Counted from the first letter of the stretch, positions 1 through 9,336 are shown. The stretch is 50,074 nt of DNA from Bacillota bacterium (GCA_030834445.1 JAURFC010000004.1:1-50074); one strand, 5' to 3'. Notes: generated from the sequence alone by a model not told the origin. Numbers and translations: made by a program.

Positions 1-114
1 CTTAGTGAAGGATTCAAAATTTCAATATTTGAAGTTATAAAGGGGAACTCTAAGTTTGTTTTAATCACAGCATCCTTAGTTGGTGTCTTAGCCTTAATCG
101 TTGGTATACTATAA
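1..114 (+). CDS. C-terminal end of a membrane protein (partial)
   Basis: Reading frame 1 is open from the window edge for 37 codons to a TAA stop at 112-114. The residues include a charged stretch and then a hydrophobic segment (about residues 19-37, FVLITASLVGVLALIVGIL) that looks like a last transmembrane helix ending at the stop. It is on the same strand as the permease that follows and is probably the last visible part of an upstream transporter in the same island. The family cannot be named from 37 residues. Confidence 0.55.
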   Translation, partial: LSEGFKISIFEVIKGNSKFVLITASLVGVLALIVGIL

Positions 115-136
115 TTACTAGTTAAACAGTTCATTC

Positions 137-202
137 ATATAAGGAATCTTTTGTGATCATAAAGCATCTTTGCTTAAATCATTTTAAAAGATTCCTTTAT
201 AT
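137..202 (+). promoter_or_regulatory. Long imperfect hairpin in the permease 5' leader
   Basis: Positions 137-152 pair with 186-202 (16 bp, one bulged base). Inside there is a second stem pairing TGAT with ATCA and an apical AAGCA/TGCTT stem-loop, separated by internal loops. No T-tract follows, so it is not an ordinary terminator. The hairpin ends six bases before the ribosome binding site AGAGGT (208-213) of the permease at 221. It may be a regulatory leader or an mRNA-stability element between two genes of one operon. I see no match to the purine riboswitch core. Confidence 0.5.
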
Positions 203-220
203 TTAAAAGAGGTAGAAATC

Positions 221-1531
221 ATGGAAAAGAAGACGAAATCTATAGATTTAATCTATGATTTAAATGATAAACCAAAATCTAAAAAAGATTTAATCATATA
301 TACCTTACAGTGGATTATGATTATGTTTTATCCGGTTGTATGGGGTTATTCGATTGTTGGCTTAGGGTTAAATCTTACTGGTGATGAATTGGGACTTTAC
401 ATGATAAGAGTTGTTTTTATGATTGGAGTTACTACTTTAGTCCAAGTCTCTTTTGGTCATAGGTTATCAATGATATCAGGACCAAATATTATTCCTTCTT
501 TAGCGATTGTTGCTGCATTTGCTATTGGTGGAAAATCTTATGCACTTGCATCATTTAATGCGTATATCATTGCAGGGCTTATCGTTGCTATCTTAGGTTT
601 TCTAGGTGTTTTTAGTAAATTAAGCAAGATTTGGACACCTTTAGTATCTGGATCGATGATTATGATGGTTGGTTTATCTACAAGTTCTGTTGGGATTAAC
701 CTAATATCTGGGGATAGTGCTAATTATGGTTTTTATGTCGGTATATTTTTAGCTATTTTTTGTGGCTACTTATCGATTAAAGGTAAAGGATTACTAGCAA
801 CTATACCTGTATTATTAACAATAGTGATTGGTTATTTAATCTTTATCATTACCGGAAACTTTAATTGGGCATTAGTTAGAAGTATGCCAGTCATAACACT
901 TCCTAAATTATTTCCTTATGGTACAGCATTTCCACCACTTGATTTAATTATCGTGATGATTATCGTTAATATTTTTTCTGCGATCAACTTATATGGAAAT
1001 GTTCAAGGATATTCAAGCATTATCGGTGCTAAACAAACGCCAAAAGATGAAAAAAGATACTTTTCATTTTTTGGGTTATTCGAAGGTGTTTTACCTTCAA
1101 TCTTTGGTGTTTCAAGTCATGTAGCATATGGTGAAAATTTAGGATTTGTTTTACTCACTAAAGTTGCATCAAGAATCTTTATCATTATAGCGAGTATTGC
1201 ATTTATCCTCATGAGTTTCTTTGGAAACATTGGTGGTATTATGGCAGCTATGCCAGCAGCTGTTGCTGGTGCAGTGCTTTTAGGGGTTGCATCCACTTTA
1301 ATTGGTATTGGGGCAAAACAATGGATCACAAGTAAAACTTTTGAAACTAGAGAAATATTTATTGTTGGCTTTTCAATATTTCTAGCATATGGTTTAAGTG
1401 TATTATCTGATAGTTTTTATGACAGTATCCCAAGACTTGTGGGAACACTATTTAAAAATCCAGTGATTACAGTGATTATGATATCTGTATTATTAGAACA
1501 AGTTATTTTTAAAGAATTTAGAAAGGAATGA
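221..1531 (+). CDS. NCS2-family nucleobase (xanthine/uracil-type) permease
   Basis: Integral membrane protein of 436 residues with many hydrophobic helices, expected to import a purine, pyrimidine or ureide by cation symport. The N-terminal QWIMIMFYPVVWGYSIVG segment, the SGPNIIPSLA motif near residue 90, and a central NIFSAINLYGNVQGYSSIIGA segment resemble the conserved blocks of the nucleobase:cation symporter-2 family. Length is normal for the family. ATG at 221 follows the Shine-Dalgarno site AGAGGT. It begins a same-strand series of hydrolase, AllFGH and carbamate kinase genes, which suggests a nucleobase or ureide substrate; the exact one cannot be read from sequence. Confidence 0.8.
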   Translation: MEKKTKSIDLIYDLNDKPKSKKDLIIYTLQWIMIMFYPVVWGYSIVGLGLNLTGDELGLYMIRVVFMIGVTTLVQVSFGHRLSMISGPNIIPSLAIVAAFAIGGKSYALASFNAYIIAGLIVAILGFLGVFSKLSKIWTPLVSGSMIMMVGLSTSSVGINLISGDSANYGFYVGIFLAIFCGYLSIKGKGLLATIPVLLTIVIGYLIFIITGNFNWALVRSMPVITLPKLFPYGTAFPPLDLIIVMIIVNIFSAINLYGNVQGYSSIIGAKQTPKDEKRYFSFFGLFEGVLPSIFGVSSHVAYGENLGFVLLTKVASRIFIIIASIAFILMSFFGNIGGIMAAMPAAVAGAVLLGVASTLIGIGAKQWITSKTFETREIFIVGFSIFLAYGLSVLSDSFYDSIPRLVGTLFKNPVITVIMISVLLEQVIFKEFRKE

Positions 1532-1535
1532 TTCT

Positions 1536-2390
1536 ATGAAAAACATGAGATCTTATGAAGCATTTTATGAAGAAAATAGAGAAAAAATGCTTGAAAAAGT
1601 AAATGAGGCATATGAGTATTTTAAAAAAACAAAAACGTATGCATTTCCAAGATGGTTATATGGTAATCCTATAGGGAAAACCATGACATTAGAAGTGGAA
1701 GATAATCCTACATTTGGTGAAACAGCATATATCGAAATGGATATGGCAAGAACAGCGTTTTTATCCATTGACATGCAAACAGATTTTTGTGGCAAAAAAG
1801 GATATGTAGATGTGATGGGATATGATCTATCGCTTACAGCTAAGGCCTTGGGTCCGATTAAAAATGCACTTGATGTTGTAAGAACAACCGAAATGAAGGT
1901 TGTTCATACAAGAGAAGGACATGATCCTGATTTATCAGATGCACCTTTTAATAAAATTCTTAGAAGTAAGATTATTGGTAAAGGTGTAGGAATTGGTGAA
2001 ACTCCAGAAAATGGACTGGGAAGACTTCTAGTTCGTGGTGAGAAAAACTGGGATATCCATGAAAGTGTTTATCCAATAGCTGGTGAATATGTTGTTGATA
2101 AAGCAGGTAAAGGTGCTTTTGGTTCATCAACACTTCATATGTTGTTAAAAAATTTAGGTGTGACCCATTTAATCATTTCAGGGATTACCACTGATGTATG
2201 TGTACATACCATCATGCGTGAAGCTAATGATTATGGATATTGGTGTATTTTAATGAAAGATGGCACAGGAGCAACCGATCAAGGTAACCATGAAGCTGCG
2301 ATTAAATCAGTTAAGATGCAAGGTGGCGTTTTTGGGAATGTTACTGACTCTAGTAAAGTGATTAAGGCAATCAAAGAAGCGATAAAGTGA
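1536..2390 (+). CDS. Isochorismatase-like cysteine hydrolase (RutB/biuret-hydrolase type), copy 1
   Basis: Amidohydrolase of 284 residues in the cysteine-hydrolase superfamily. The catalytic Asp is in SIDMQTDF (about residue 80), the Lys in VDKAGKGAF (about 190) and the nucleophilic Cys in TTDVCVHTIMREAND (about 227). An extra N-terminal segment of about 70 residues precedes the fold. Relatives cleave carbamoyl or amide bonds in ureidoacrylate, biuret or carbamoylsarcosine. Five bases separate it from the permease, with AAGGA before the ATG. Its position before allH-fdrA-allG suggests it prepares a carbamoylated substrate or removes an amide such as oxamate; the substrate is not known. A second, shorter paralogue lies at 8665. 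Confidence 0.82.
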   Translation: MKNMRSYEAFYEENREKMLEKVNEAYEYFKKTKTYAFPRWLYGNPIGKTMTLEVEDNPTFGETAYIEMDMARTAFLSIDMQTDFCGKKGYVDVMGYDLSLTAKALGPIKNALDVVRTTEMKVVHTREGHDPDLSDAPFNKILRSKIIGKGVGIGETPENGLGRLLVRGEKNWDIHESVYPIAGEYVVDKAGKGAFGSSTLHMLLKNLGVTHLIISGITTDVCVHTIMREANDYGYWCILMKDGTGATDQGNHEAAIKSVKMQGGVFGNVTDSSKVIKAIKEAIK

Positions 2391-2412
2391 TATGACTATA
2401 AGAGGTGGATGT

Positions 2413-3231
2413 ATGAAACAAAAATATGAAATCGAATCTATGAGTATAAGTGTATATATGCTCATCAAGAAATTTGGTGGTATGCTTTTTGGTATTCATA
2501 AACATTCACTTCATATCAAATTATCAGGAAAACTGATAACGATTGGACATGATATTTCTGAAGGTATGCATCACATTAAACTTAAAGAACCTTTGGATTT
2601 TAAGGATTATGATTTAAGAGCAGATACACATGTCTATTTATATAACGATATATTAAACATTGGTCCATTAGCCTTTGTTTTATCAGAAGCATCGATAAAA
2701 ACATTTATACCTTATGAACATAACTATCAGTTAGATGATGAGATTGAAGATTTATCTCATCATTTAAATCATATGATAGAAAAAAAGATATCCAATCATA
2801 TTATCCATAAATATAATCAAGTGGTTATGAATTTAGTTTTTGATCATGTTAATCAGTTTATAGAAAATCAAAGTTTAGAACATGCAATAAAACTATTAGG
2901 TTTAGGACCTGGTTTAACACCTTACGGGGATGATATTCTAGTTGGTTATATATTAGGTAAAAACAGTATAGGTCATCAGATTGATTGGATTGATGATCTG
3001 ATAGACTTAGCAGATCAAAAAACAAATCATCTAAGTGCACAAAACATCAAAGATACATATGAGAAAATGTATCCAATGATTTACATTCAGATGATTGAAG
3101 ATATATTTATACATAAAAAAATAGAACATGCCAAAAAACTGATGGAAATCGGTGATACCAGTGGTATTGGGATGCTTATTGGTTTTTTGCATGGCATAAA
3201 AGAAGGTGAACATAAAAATGAAAGATTATGA
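2413..3231 (+). CDS. allH: DUF2877 protein, AllH-type subunit of oxamate carbamoyltransferase
   Basis: Residues about 162-181 contain LGLGPGLTPYGDDILVGY, the signature of DUF2877 (E. coli YlbF/AllH). In E. coli this family, with FdrA and the DUF1116 protein, has been linked to oxamate carbamoyltransferase, which phosphorolyses oxalurate to oxamate and carbamoyl phosphate. The start chosen is ATG 2413, seven codons inside the longest frame, because AAGAGGTGGATGT gives a good ribosome binding site. The length, 272 residues, fits the family. The 3' end overlaps the next gene by 14 bases, consistent with translational coupling. Carrying over the E. coli function is an inference; the domain call is firm. 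Confidence 0.78.
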   Translation: MKQKYEIESMSISVYMLIKKFGGMLFGIHKHSLHIKLSGKLITIGHDISEGMHHIKLKEPLDFKDYDLRADTHVYLYNDILNIGPLAFVLSEASIKTFIPYEHNYQLDDEIEDLSHHLNHMIEKKISNHIIHKYNQVVMNLVFDHVNQFIENQSLEHAIKLLGLGPGLTPYGDDILVGYILGKNSIGHQIDWIDDLIDLADQKTNHLSAQNIKDTYEKMYPMIYIQMIEDIFIHKKIEHAKKLMEIGDTSGIGMLIGFLHGIKEGEHKNERL

Positions 3232-4753
3232 GATAGTTAAGAATGCTTATTACGATTCTGTAACTTTGATGAGTACGACAGTATCGATTAAAAAAGCACT
3301 CAATTTAAAAGATTTAGTCATGTTTATGGGTACGGATATGAACAAAGACATGATGGAGTCTGTTGGTCTTTATGACAAGAAGTTTGATGATGCTACACCA
3401 AATGATTTATTAATTGGTATTGAAATGCATGAGACTATTGATGGTTGGGTTGATCAAGTTTTAGATAAACTGAGCAACAAAACCAATCAAAATCAAGATC
3501 AATCTCAAACAGTGTTTAAAACAATTTCCCAAGCTAAACAAGCAAAAGATAGTAATATCGCAATCATCAGTGTGCCTGGCATTTATGCTGCAAATGAAGC
3601 ATATAAGGCATTAGAAAATAACATGCATGTCATGTTATTTAGTGATAATGTGAGTGTTGAAGATGAAATTGGGTTAAAAGACTTAGCGATTAAAAAAGAT
3701 TTATTAGTGATGGGTCCTGATTGCGGAACCGCAATCATTAATGGTATGGGTTTATGTTTTGCAAATCAAGTGTCAAAAGGACATATTGGATTGGTTGCTG
3801 CTAGTGGAACAGGACTTCAAGAAGTAACAGTCATCATTGATCGTTTTGGTGGTGGTATTAGCCAAGCTATAGGTGTTGGTGGTAGAGATCTATCAGAAGC
3901 TGTTGGTGGAAAGATGATGCTTAAGAGCATTGATGCTTTAAGTGAAGATGATGAAACAGAAGTGATTGTATTAATTTCTAAACCTCCACACAAATCAGTT
4001 TTAGATAAGATCTTAACAAAGATCAAAGATTTAAATAAACCAGTTGTTGTTTGTTTACTTGATGCAGTTGTAAATGAAAACATTAAGGATGTTCATTTTG
4101 TATCAACATTAACTGAAGCAGCACAAAAAGCATTAGAACTTGGTGGCTTTAAAACACCAGATTTAATGACGATTGATAAAGAAACAGAAACATTAATTGA
4201 AAAAGAACAACTATTAAAAGTTAAATCTCAAGATAAGATTAAAGGGTTATTTTGCGGTGGAACTTTAACTGCTGAGACATTAAGTGTCTTAAGAGGTAAA
4301 GTTCATGATATTATAAGCAATGTAGCTAAAAAGAAAGATGAAATCATGATCAATCCTATGGAAAGTCATGGACATAATTTAGTCGATTTAGGTGATGATG
4401 TTTTCACACAAGGAAAACCTCATCCAATGATTGAACCGATGATTAGACTTGATCGTATCATCCAAGAAGCAAAAAATCCAGAAACTTCAGTGATTCTTTT
4501 AGATTTTGAACTTGGATTAGGTTCACATGAAGATCCAGTAGGTGTAACGATTGAAACCATTGAAGAAGCCTTAGCTATCGCTAAAAAGGATAACAGACAT
4601 TTAAGTTTTGTTGCTTATGTTTGTGGAACAAATAAAGATGCACAAAACTTAGAAAAATCTGAAGCAATGTTAAAAGAACATGGCGTTATTATCGCAAAAA
4701 CAAATGCACATGCAGCGCTTATTGCATCTAAGATTGTAGGAGGTAAGTTATGA
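3218..4753 (+). CDS. fdrA: FdrA-family (AllF) acyl-CoA-synthetase-like carbamoyltransferase subunit
   Basis: Protein of 511 residues with two Rossmann-like halves resembling succinyl-CoA synthetase alpha. MGPDCGTAIINGMG near residue 165 and AASGTGLQEVTVIIDRFGG near 190 match the FdrA family; a C-terminal part contains NPMESHGHNLVDLGDDVF and IRLDRI. In E. coli FdrA (AllF) works with AllG and AllH in oxamate carbamoyl transfer. ATG 3218 was chosen over an upstream in-frame GTG at 3206, because the GTG sits inside the Shine-Dalgarno run AAGAAGGTG. It overlaps allH by 14 bases and allG by 4 (ATGA), so the three subunits are probably translated together. Confidence 0.85.
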   Translation: MKDYEIVKNAYYDSVTLMSTTVSIKKALNLKDLVMFMGTDMNKDMMESVGLYDKKFDDATPNDLLIGIEMHETIDGWVDQVLDKLSNKTNQNQDQSQTVFKTISQAKQAKDSNIAIISVPGIYAANEAYKALENNMHVMLFSDNVSVEDEIGLKDLAIKKDLLVMGPDCGTAIINGMGLCFANQVSKGHIGLVAASGTGLQEVTVIIDRFGGGISQAIGVGGRDLSEAVGGKMMLKSIDALSEDDETEVIVLISKPPHKSVLDKILTKIKDLNKPVVVCLLDAVVNENIKDVHFVSTLTEAAQKALELGGFKTPDLMTIDKETETLIEKEQLLKVKSQDKIKGLFCGGTLTAETLSVLRGKVHDIISNVAKKKDEIMINPMESHGHNLVDLGDDVFTQGKPHPMIEPMIRLDRIIQEAKNPETSVILLDFELGLGSHEDPVGVTIETIEEALAIAKKDNRHLSFVAYVCGTNKDAQNLEKSEAMLKEHGVIIAKTNAHAALIASKIVGGKL

Positions 4754-6159
4754 GTATATCAAAATTATTTAGTGAAACATTAAAAGTTGTTAATGTTGGA
4801 TCTCCTAGTTTCAAAAAAGATTTTGAAACTCAAGGGCTTGATTATGTCCATCTAGAATGGAAACCACCTGCAAGTGGTGATTTAAAATTACTTTCTTTAT
4901 TAAATCAAATTAGACCTTATAGTGAACAAATAGAAAAAGCTAATGAAGAAGTAGTATCTAAAATCAAAGCAGCAGAAGCAAAATTAGTAGCTGTTAAACA
5001 AGCTAAAGATGTTATACCAAATATGACTTCACATACTATCCTACATTCAGGTCCACCGATTGCCTTTGATAACATGGTAGGACCAATGCAAGGTGCAATT
5101 ATAGGTGCCTTAATGTATGAAGGATTAGCAAAAGATGAAAAAGAAGCAACCCTTTTAGCTAAGTCTGGAAAAATAACATTTGATAGTGCTCATCACCATC
5201 AAGCTGTTGGACCAATGGCTGGTATTATATCTGCATCGATGCCAGTACATGTTTTATATAATGAAATCCATGGTAACTATAGCTATTGCACGATTAATGA
5301 AGGCTTAGGTAAAGTGCTTCGTTATGGTGCCAATAGTAATGAAGTACTTGATCGCTTAAAATTCATGGAAACAACAGTCATGCCTGTATTAAATGAAGCA
5401 GTAGAGCTTGCTAAGGGTATTGATATTAAATCAATCATCACCCAAGCGCTTCATATGGGGGATGAATGTCATAACAGAAATAAAGCATCTTCTGCGTTAT
5501 TTTTAAGAGAAGTTGCTGGATATATTGTTCAAACAAGTTTTTCTGATGAAATGAAATCAGGCACATTAAACTTTATTAAAAATAATGAGCATTACTTTTT
5601 AAATCTATCGATGCCTTATTGTAAATTAGCACTAGATAGTGCAAGACATACACCATATTCAACAGTCGTTGTCGCAATGAGCCGTAATGGCGTTGATTTT
5701 GGTATACAACTTGCACATAGTGACAAATGGTTTACTGCACCAGCTAATTATGTCAAAGGGTTAATGTTCCCTGGATTTACTGAAGATGATGCAGCACCTG
5801 ATATAGGTGATAGTGCGATTACTGAGACATGTGGTATTGGTGGGTTTGCGATGGGTGGTGCCCCTGCAATTGTTCAATTTGTAGGTGGTGTTGTTAAACA
5901 AGCTTATGATTACTCAAAAGAAATGCACGAAATCACAAGTGGAAAACATCAAGTCTTTACACTTCCACCTTTAGATTTCATGCCTACCGCTTTAGGTATC
6001 GATATCTTAAAGGTTGTAGAAACAAATATTTTACCAATTATTAATACGGGTATGGCACACAAGAAAGCTGGAGTCGGACAAGTTGGTGCTGGATTAGTTA
6101 ATCCACCAATGGCTTGTTTCGAAAAGGCACTTGAAGATTATGCAAAAGGAGTTAAGTAA
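4750..6159 (+). CDS. allG: DUF1116 protein, AllG-type subunit of oxamate carbamoyltransferase
   Basis: Protein of 469 residues of the DUF1116 family (E. coli YlbE/AllG). Typical segments are HLEWKPPASGD near residue 35, HSGPPIAFDNMVGPMQGAIIGAL near 95, and TETCGIGGFAMGGAPAIVQFVGG near 358. Family members are encoded beside FdrA and carbamate kinase, as here. The start ATG overlaps the fdrA stop (ATGA) and is preceded by AGGAGG. It is followed directly by carbamate kinase, a layout that implies carbamoyl phosphate is made and then used for ATP. The biochemical role is taken from the E. coli system. Confidence 0.83.
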   Translation: MSISKLFSETLKVVNVGSPSFKKDFETQGLDYVHLEWKPPASGDLKLLSLLNQIRPYSEQIEKANEEVVSKIKAAEAKLVAVKQAKDVIPNMTSHTILHSGPPIAFDNMVGPMQGAIIGALMYEGLAKDEKEATLLAKSGKITFDSAHHHQAVGPMAGIISASMPVHVLYNEIHGNYSYCTINEGLGKVLRYGANSNEVLDRLKFMETTVMPVLNEAVELAKGIDIKSIITQALHMGDECHNRNKASSALFLREVAGYIVQTSFSDEMKSGTLNFIKNNEHYFLNLSMPYCKLALDSARHTPYSTVVVAMSRNGVDFGIQLAHSDKWFTAPANYVKGLMFPGFTEDDAAPDIGDSAITETCGIGGFAMGGAPAIVQFVGGVVKQAYDYSKEMHEITSGKHQVFTLPPLDFMPTALGIDILKVVETNILPIINTGMAHKKAGVGQVGAGLVNPPMACFEKALEDYAKGVK

Positions 6160-7083
6160 ATGAGAATTGTAGTCGCTTTAGGTGGTAATGCACTTGGAGA
6201 TAATCCAAGTGAGCAATTAGAATTAGTTAAACATGCAGCACAAAGTATCGTTGATTTAGCAGCAGATGGACATCAAGTTGCAGTGATTCATGGCAATGGT
6301 CCACAAGTTGGGATGATTCAAAATGCTTTTGAAACAGCACATGATAACAATGATAAAATACCTGGAATGCCACTTCCTGAATGTGGAGCCATGAGTCAAG
6401 GATATATTGGTTATCATCTACAAAATGCAGTGACCAATGCGTTATTAGAAAGAAATCTAGCAAAAAAAGTAGCAACCATTGTCACACAAACAATCGTAGA
6501 TGAAAATGACCCAGCTTTTGAAAATCCAACAAAGCCAATTGGTCGTTTTCACACAAAAGACGAATCTGAACAAATGATTAAAGAACTTGGTGTTCGTATG
6601 GTTGAAGATTCTGGAAGAGGATATCGTATTGTTGTTCCTAGTCCAAAACCGATTGATTTTGTTGAAAAAGATGTGATTAAATCATTAATTGATAGTGGTG
6701 TAATCGTCATCGCATCAGGTGGCGGTGGTATACCAGTCATCAAAACGAATAAGATTACAGGTATAAGTGCAGTCATTGATAAAGACTTTAGTGGTGCTAA
6801 ATTAGCTGAACTAATCGATGCAGATGTATTTATTATTTTAACTGGTGTTAAACGTGTTGCGATTAATTTTAATAAACCGAATGAAAAAGAATTTTCTAAT
6901 ATAAGTCTAGAAGATGCTAAACACTATATTAAACAAGGTGAATTTGGTAAAGGCAGTATGCAACCAAAAGTAGAGGCTGCCATTGCGTTTGTCAATAACA
7001 ATCCTAAAGGTAAAGCAATTATTGCGTCTTTAGAAGAAGCATCTTTAGCCATTAAAGGTGAATCAGGAACTGTGATTGGTTAA
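6160..7083 (+). CDS. arcC: Carbamate kinase
   Basis: Protein of 307 residues, the normal length for carbamate kinase. It begins with VVALGGNALGD, followed by VIHGNGPQVGM near residue 45, SGGGGIPVI near 190, and GVIDKDF-like AVIDKDFSGAKLAELIDAD near 206. It converts carbamoyl phosphate and ADP to ATP, ammonia and CO2 in the cytoplasm. It starts one base after the allG stop with AAAAGGAG upstream. No arginine deiminase or ornithine carbamoyltransferase gene is nearby, so the AllFGH subunits are the likely carbamoyl phosphate source. A hairpin terminator follows. Confidence 0.95.
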   Translation: MRIVVALGGNALGDNPSEQLELVKHAAQSIVDLAADGHQVAVIHGNGPQVGMIQNAFETAHDNNDKIPGMPLPECGAMSQGYIGYHLQNAVTNALLERNLAKKVATIVTQTIVDENDPAFENPTKPIGRFHTKDESEQMIKELGVRMVEDSGRGYRIVVPSPKPIDFVEKDVIKSLIDSGVIVIASGGGGIPVIKTNKITGISAVIDKDFSGAKLAELIDADVFIILTGVKRVAINFNKPNEKEFSNISLEDAKHYIKQGEFGKGSMQPKVEAAIAFVNNNPKGKAIIASLEEASLAIKGESGTVIG

Positions 7084-7088
7084 CATCT

Positions 7089-7123
7089 AAAAAAGATACG
7101 CTTAACGCTAAGTGTATCTTTTT
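7089..7123 (+). terminator. Rho-independent terminator after arcC
   Basis: AAAAGATACGCTTA (7091-7104) pairs with TAAGTGTATCTTTT (7109-7122), one G-T pair, loop ACGC, followed by T residues. It ends the first transcription unit of the island, so the second permease unit probably has its own promoter or depends on read-through. Confidence 0.8.
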
Positions 7124-7154
7124 ATACTGATGATAATAGATGAGGATTGATAAA

Positions 7155-8684
7155 ATGAAGATAAAATATTTTGTAAAAAGTGATTGGAACGGTTTTTTTG
7201 GACTGTTTACCAATAATTTAACGAACGTCTTAGTGATGGCAAGTTTATTAAGTGCAGTCGTTGGACTTCCTGGTAATATTGTCTATGGCAGAATATTACC
7301 AGCCGTTGGTTTTTCAATTTTAATATCATCTTTATATTATACGTTTATGGCAATCAAACTTGCTAAAAAAGAACATAGAGATGATGTGACTGCACTCCCT
7401 GCAGGCACAAGTGTTCCACACATGTTTTTAATTGTATTTTTAATTATAGGTCCAGTTTTCTGGGCGACAGGTAATGCTTATTTAGCATGGGCAGCTGGTC
7501 TGGTTTGGTCACTGCTTGAAGGAGTGATTGAATTATTAGGTAGTTTTATTGGACCAAAGGTTAGAAAGATAGTGCCTAGAGCTGCAATGCTTGGATCACT
7601 TGCTGGGGTTTCAATTACTTATATTGCATTAAACCCAGCATTTAGTGTGTTTGCAGTGCCTTATATAGGATTAGTTGCATTAGCGATTGTTTTACTTGGG
7701 TGGATTGGAAAGGTTAAAATGCCGTTTAATATCCCTGTAGGACTTGTGGCTATTATCGTTGGTGTGGCTATTGGCTGGATCAGTGGACTGATGGATGGTG
7801 CTGTTTTAGTGGATAGTTTAAGCAATATTAACATGGGTATTCCTATACCAAGTGTAAGTAGATATATCGATGGTTTTGAAGAGGCATTACCGTTTTTATT
7901 TAGTGCCATTCCTTTAGGTATCTATAATTTCTTTGAAACGATTGATAATTGTGAATCAGCAGCTGTTGCTGGTGATCACTATTCAACTAAAGAAGCGATG
8001 ATTGCTGATGGTACAACGACCATCATCGGCTCTCTTTTTGGTAATCCTTTTCCTACAGCTATATTTATTGGACATCCAGGATGGAAAGAAGCAGGTGCTA
8101 GAATTGGTTATTCCTTTTTAACAGGTATATATATATTTTTATTAACAGTATTTGGCTTATTTTCTGTTTTACTCATCGTCATCCCTGTTGTCGCAATCCT
8201 TCCAATCTTACTTTATATTGGTATTGTCATTACTACACAAGCATTTACGAGTGTTAAACATAAATATGCACCAGCTGTAGTGCTTGCAATCATCCCTGCA
8301 CTAGCAGATTGGACAAAGAATGCTGTAGATATTGCCTTAGGCACTTTAAACAGTTCTGCAGGCGATATCGGTTATAATATATTAGAAGTTGCAGGTTTAA
8401 ACTATTACGGGATGATGGGACTTGGTGCTGGAAGTATCATTGTCGGTATTATTTTAGGGTCTATTGCTGTTTATGTGATTGATCATAAGTTTATGTATGC
8501 AACGATCGTTTCATTGCTTGCGGCATTATTATCATTTTTTGGCATTGTTCACGGAACAACCGTAGGTATCAATATGAACGAGGGCATGACCATTGGCTAT
8601 ATTTTTATGGCACTTATATTTTTTGGTTATGACATCTATTATAAAAAGAAGGGAGTTTCAATGGATGAGGAAGTATCAAGTTGA
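7155..8684 (+). CDS. Second NCS2/AzgA-like nucleobase permease
   Basis: Integral membrane protein of 509 residues with about a dozen hydrophobic helices. The N-terminal GLFTNNLTNVLVMASLL segment, DVTALPAGTSVPHMF near residue 80 and FETIDNCESAAVAGDHYSTKEAMIADG near 257 resemble the substrate-site regions of the large purine/uracil permease families. It is not a close copy of the permease at 221, so the island probably imports two different compounds. ATG 7155 follows GAGG at good distance; an upstream in-frame ATG at 7140 has no binding site. It overlaps the downstream hydrolase by 20 bases. Confidence 0.75.
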   Translation: MKIKYFVKSDWNGFFGLFTNNLTNVLVMASLLSAVVGLPGNIVYGRILPAVGFSILISSLYYTFMAIKLAKKEHRDDVTALPAGTSVPHMFLIVFLIIGPVFWATGNAYLAWAAGLVWSLLEGVIELLGSFIGPKVRKIVPRAAMLGSLAGVSITYIALNPAFSVFAVPYIGLVALAIVLLGWIGKVKMPFNIPVGLVAIIVGVAIGWISGLMDGAVLVDSLSNINMGIPIPSVSRYIDGFEEALPFLFSAIPLGIYNFFETIDNCESAAVAGDHYSTKEAMIADGTTTIIGSLFGNPFPTAIFIGHPGWKEAGARIGYSFLTGIYIFLLTVFGLFSVLLIVIPVVAILPILLYIGIVITTQAFTSVKHKYAPAVVLAIIPALADWTKNAVDIALGTLNSSAGDIGYNILEVAGLNYYGMMGLGAGSIIVGIILGSIAVYVIDHKFMYATIVSLLAALLSFFGIVHGTTVGINMNEGMTIGYIFMALIFFGYDIYYKKKGVSMDEEVSS

Positions 8685-9324
8685 AGCAAAACCATTTACA
8701 TTTGATTTTGATTTAGAAAAAACAGCACTTGTTATTATTGATATGCAAAGAGATTTTTGTGAGTTTGGAGGATTTGGTGAAGCGTTGGGTAATGATATTA
8801 CTCCAACAAAATCAATCATTCCAACGGTTAGAAAAATCCTTGATCAAGCAAGAGAAAAAGACATGTTTATCATCCATACAAGAGAAGGTCATCGACCTGA
8901 TCTAAGTGATGTTCCAGCTGCGAAAAAAAGAAGATCATCTGCAATTGGTGAACAAGGACCGATGGGAAGAATCTTAATCCGCGGAGAATATGGGCATGAT
9001 ATTGTTGATGAGTTAAAACCTTTAGATGCTGAGGTAGTTATTGATAAACCAGGAAAAGGTGCTTTTTATCAAACGGATTTACATATCATCTTACAAAATA
9101 AAGGTATTGAAAGTTTAATCTTTTGTGGTGTAACGACACATGTATGTGTCCATACAACCATCAGAGAAGCAAACGATAGAGGTTATGAGTGCTTAATGAT
9201 TGAAGATGGAACTGCAGCTTTTGATCCTAAAGATCAAGAAGCAGCCATTCGCATGATTAACCAACAAGGTGGTATCTTTGGTTGGACGACAACTTCAGAT
9301 AAACTGCTTGAGAAACTAAAATAA
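8665..9324 (+). CDS. Isochorismatase-like cysteine hydrolase (RutB/biuret-hydrolase type), copy 2
   Basis: Protein of 219 residues with the cysteine-hydrolase triad: Asp in IIDMQRDF (about residue 29), Lys in IDKPGKGAF (about 129) and Cys in TTHVCVHTTIREAND (about 162). It shares blocks such as IHTREGHRPDLSD, GRILIRGEYGHDIVDEL and QQGGIFGWTT with the copy at 1536 but lacks that protein's N-terminal extension. The two are paralogues with probably different substrates. The start is ATG 8665, inside the end of the permease gene, with GGGAG upstream; the longer frame from 8593 is permease sequence read out of frame. Likely acts on the compound brought in by permease 2. Confidence 0.82.
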   Translation: MRKYQVEAKPFTFDFDLEKTALVIIDMQRDFCEFGGFGEALGNDITPTKSIIPTVRKILDQAREKDMFIIHTREGHRPDLSDVPAAKKRRSSAIGEQGPMGRILIRGEYGHDIVDELKPLDAEVVIDKPGKGAFYQTDLHIILQNKGIESLIFCGVTTHVCVHTTIREANDRGYECLMIEDGTAAFDPKDQEAAIRMINQQGGIFGWTTTSDKLLEKLK

Positions 9325-9336
9325 AAGGAGGTCATC

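Noticed and set aside
115-220. Purine riboswitch before the permease
   Set aside because: The conserved junction sequences and loop pairs of the purine aptamer are not present; only a long hairpin is.
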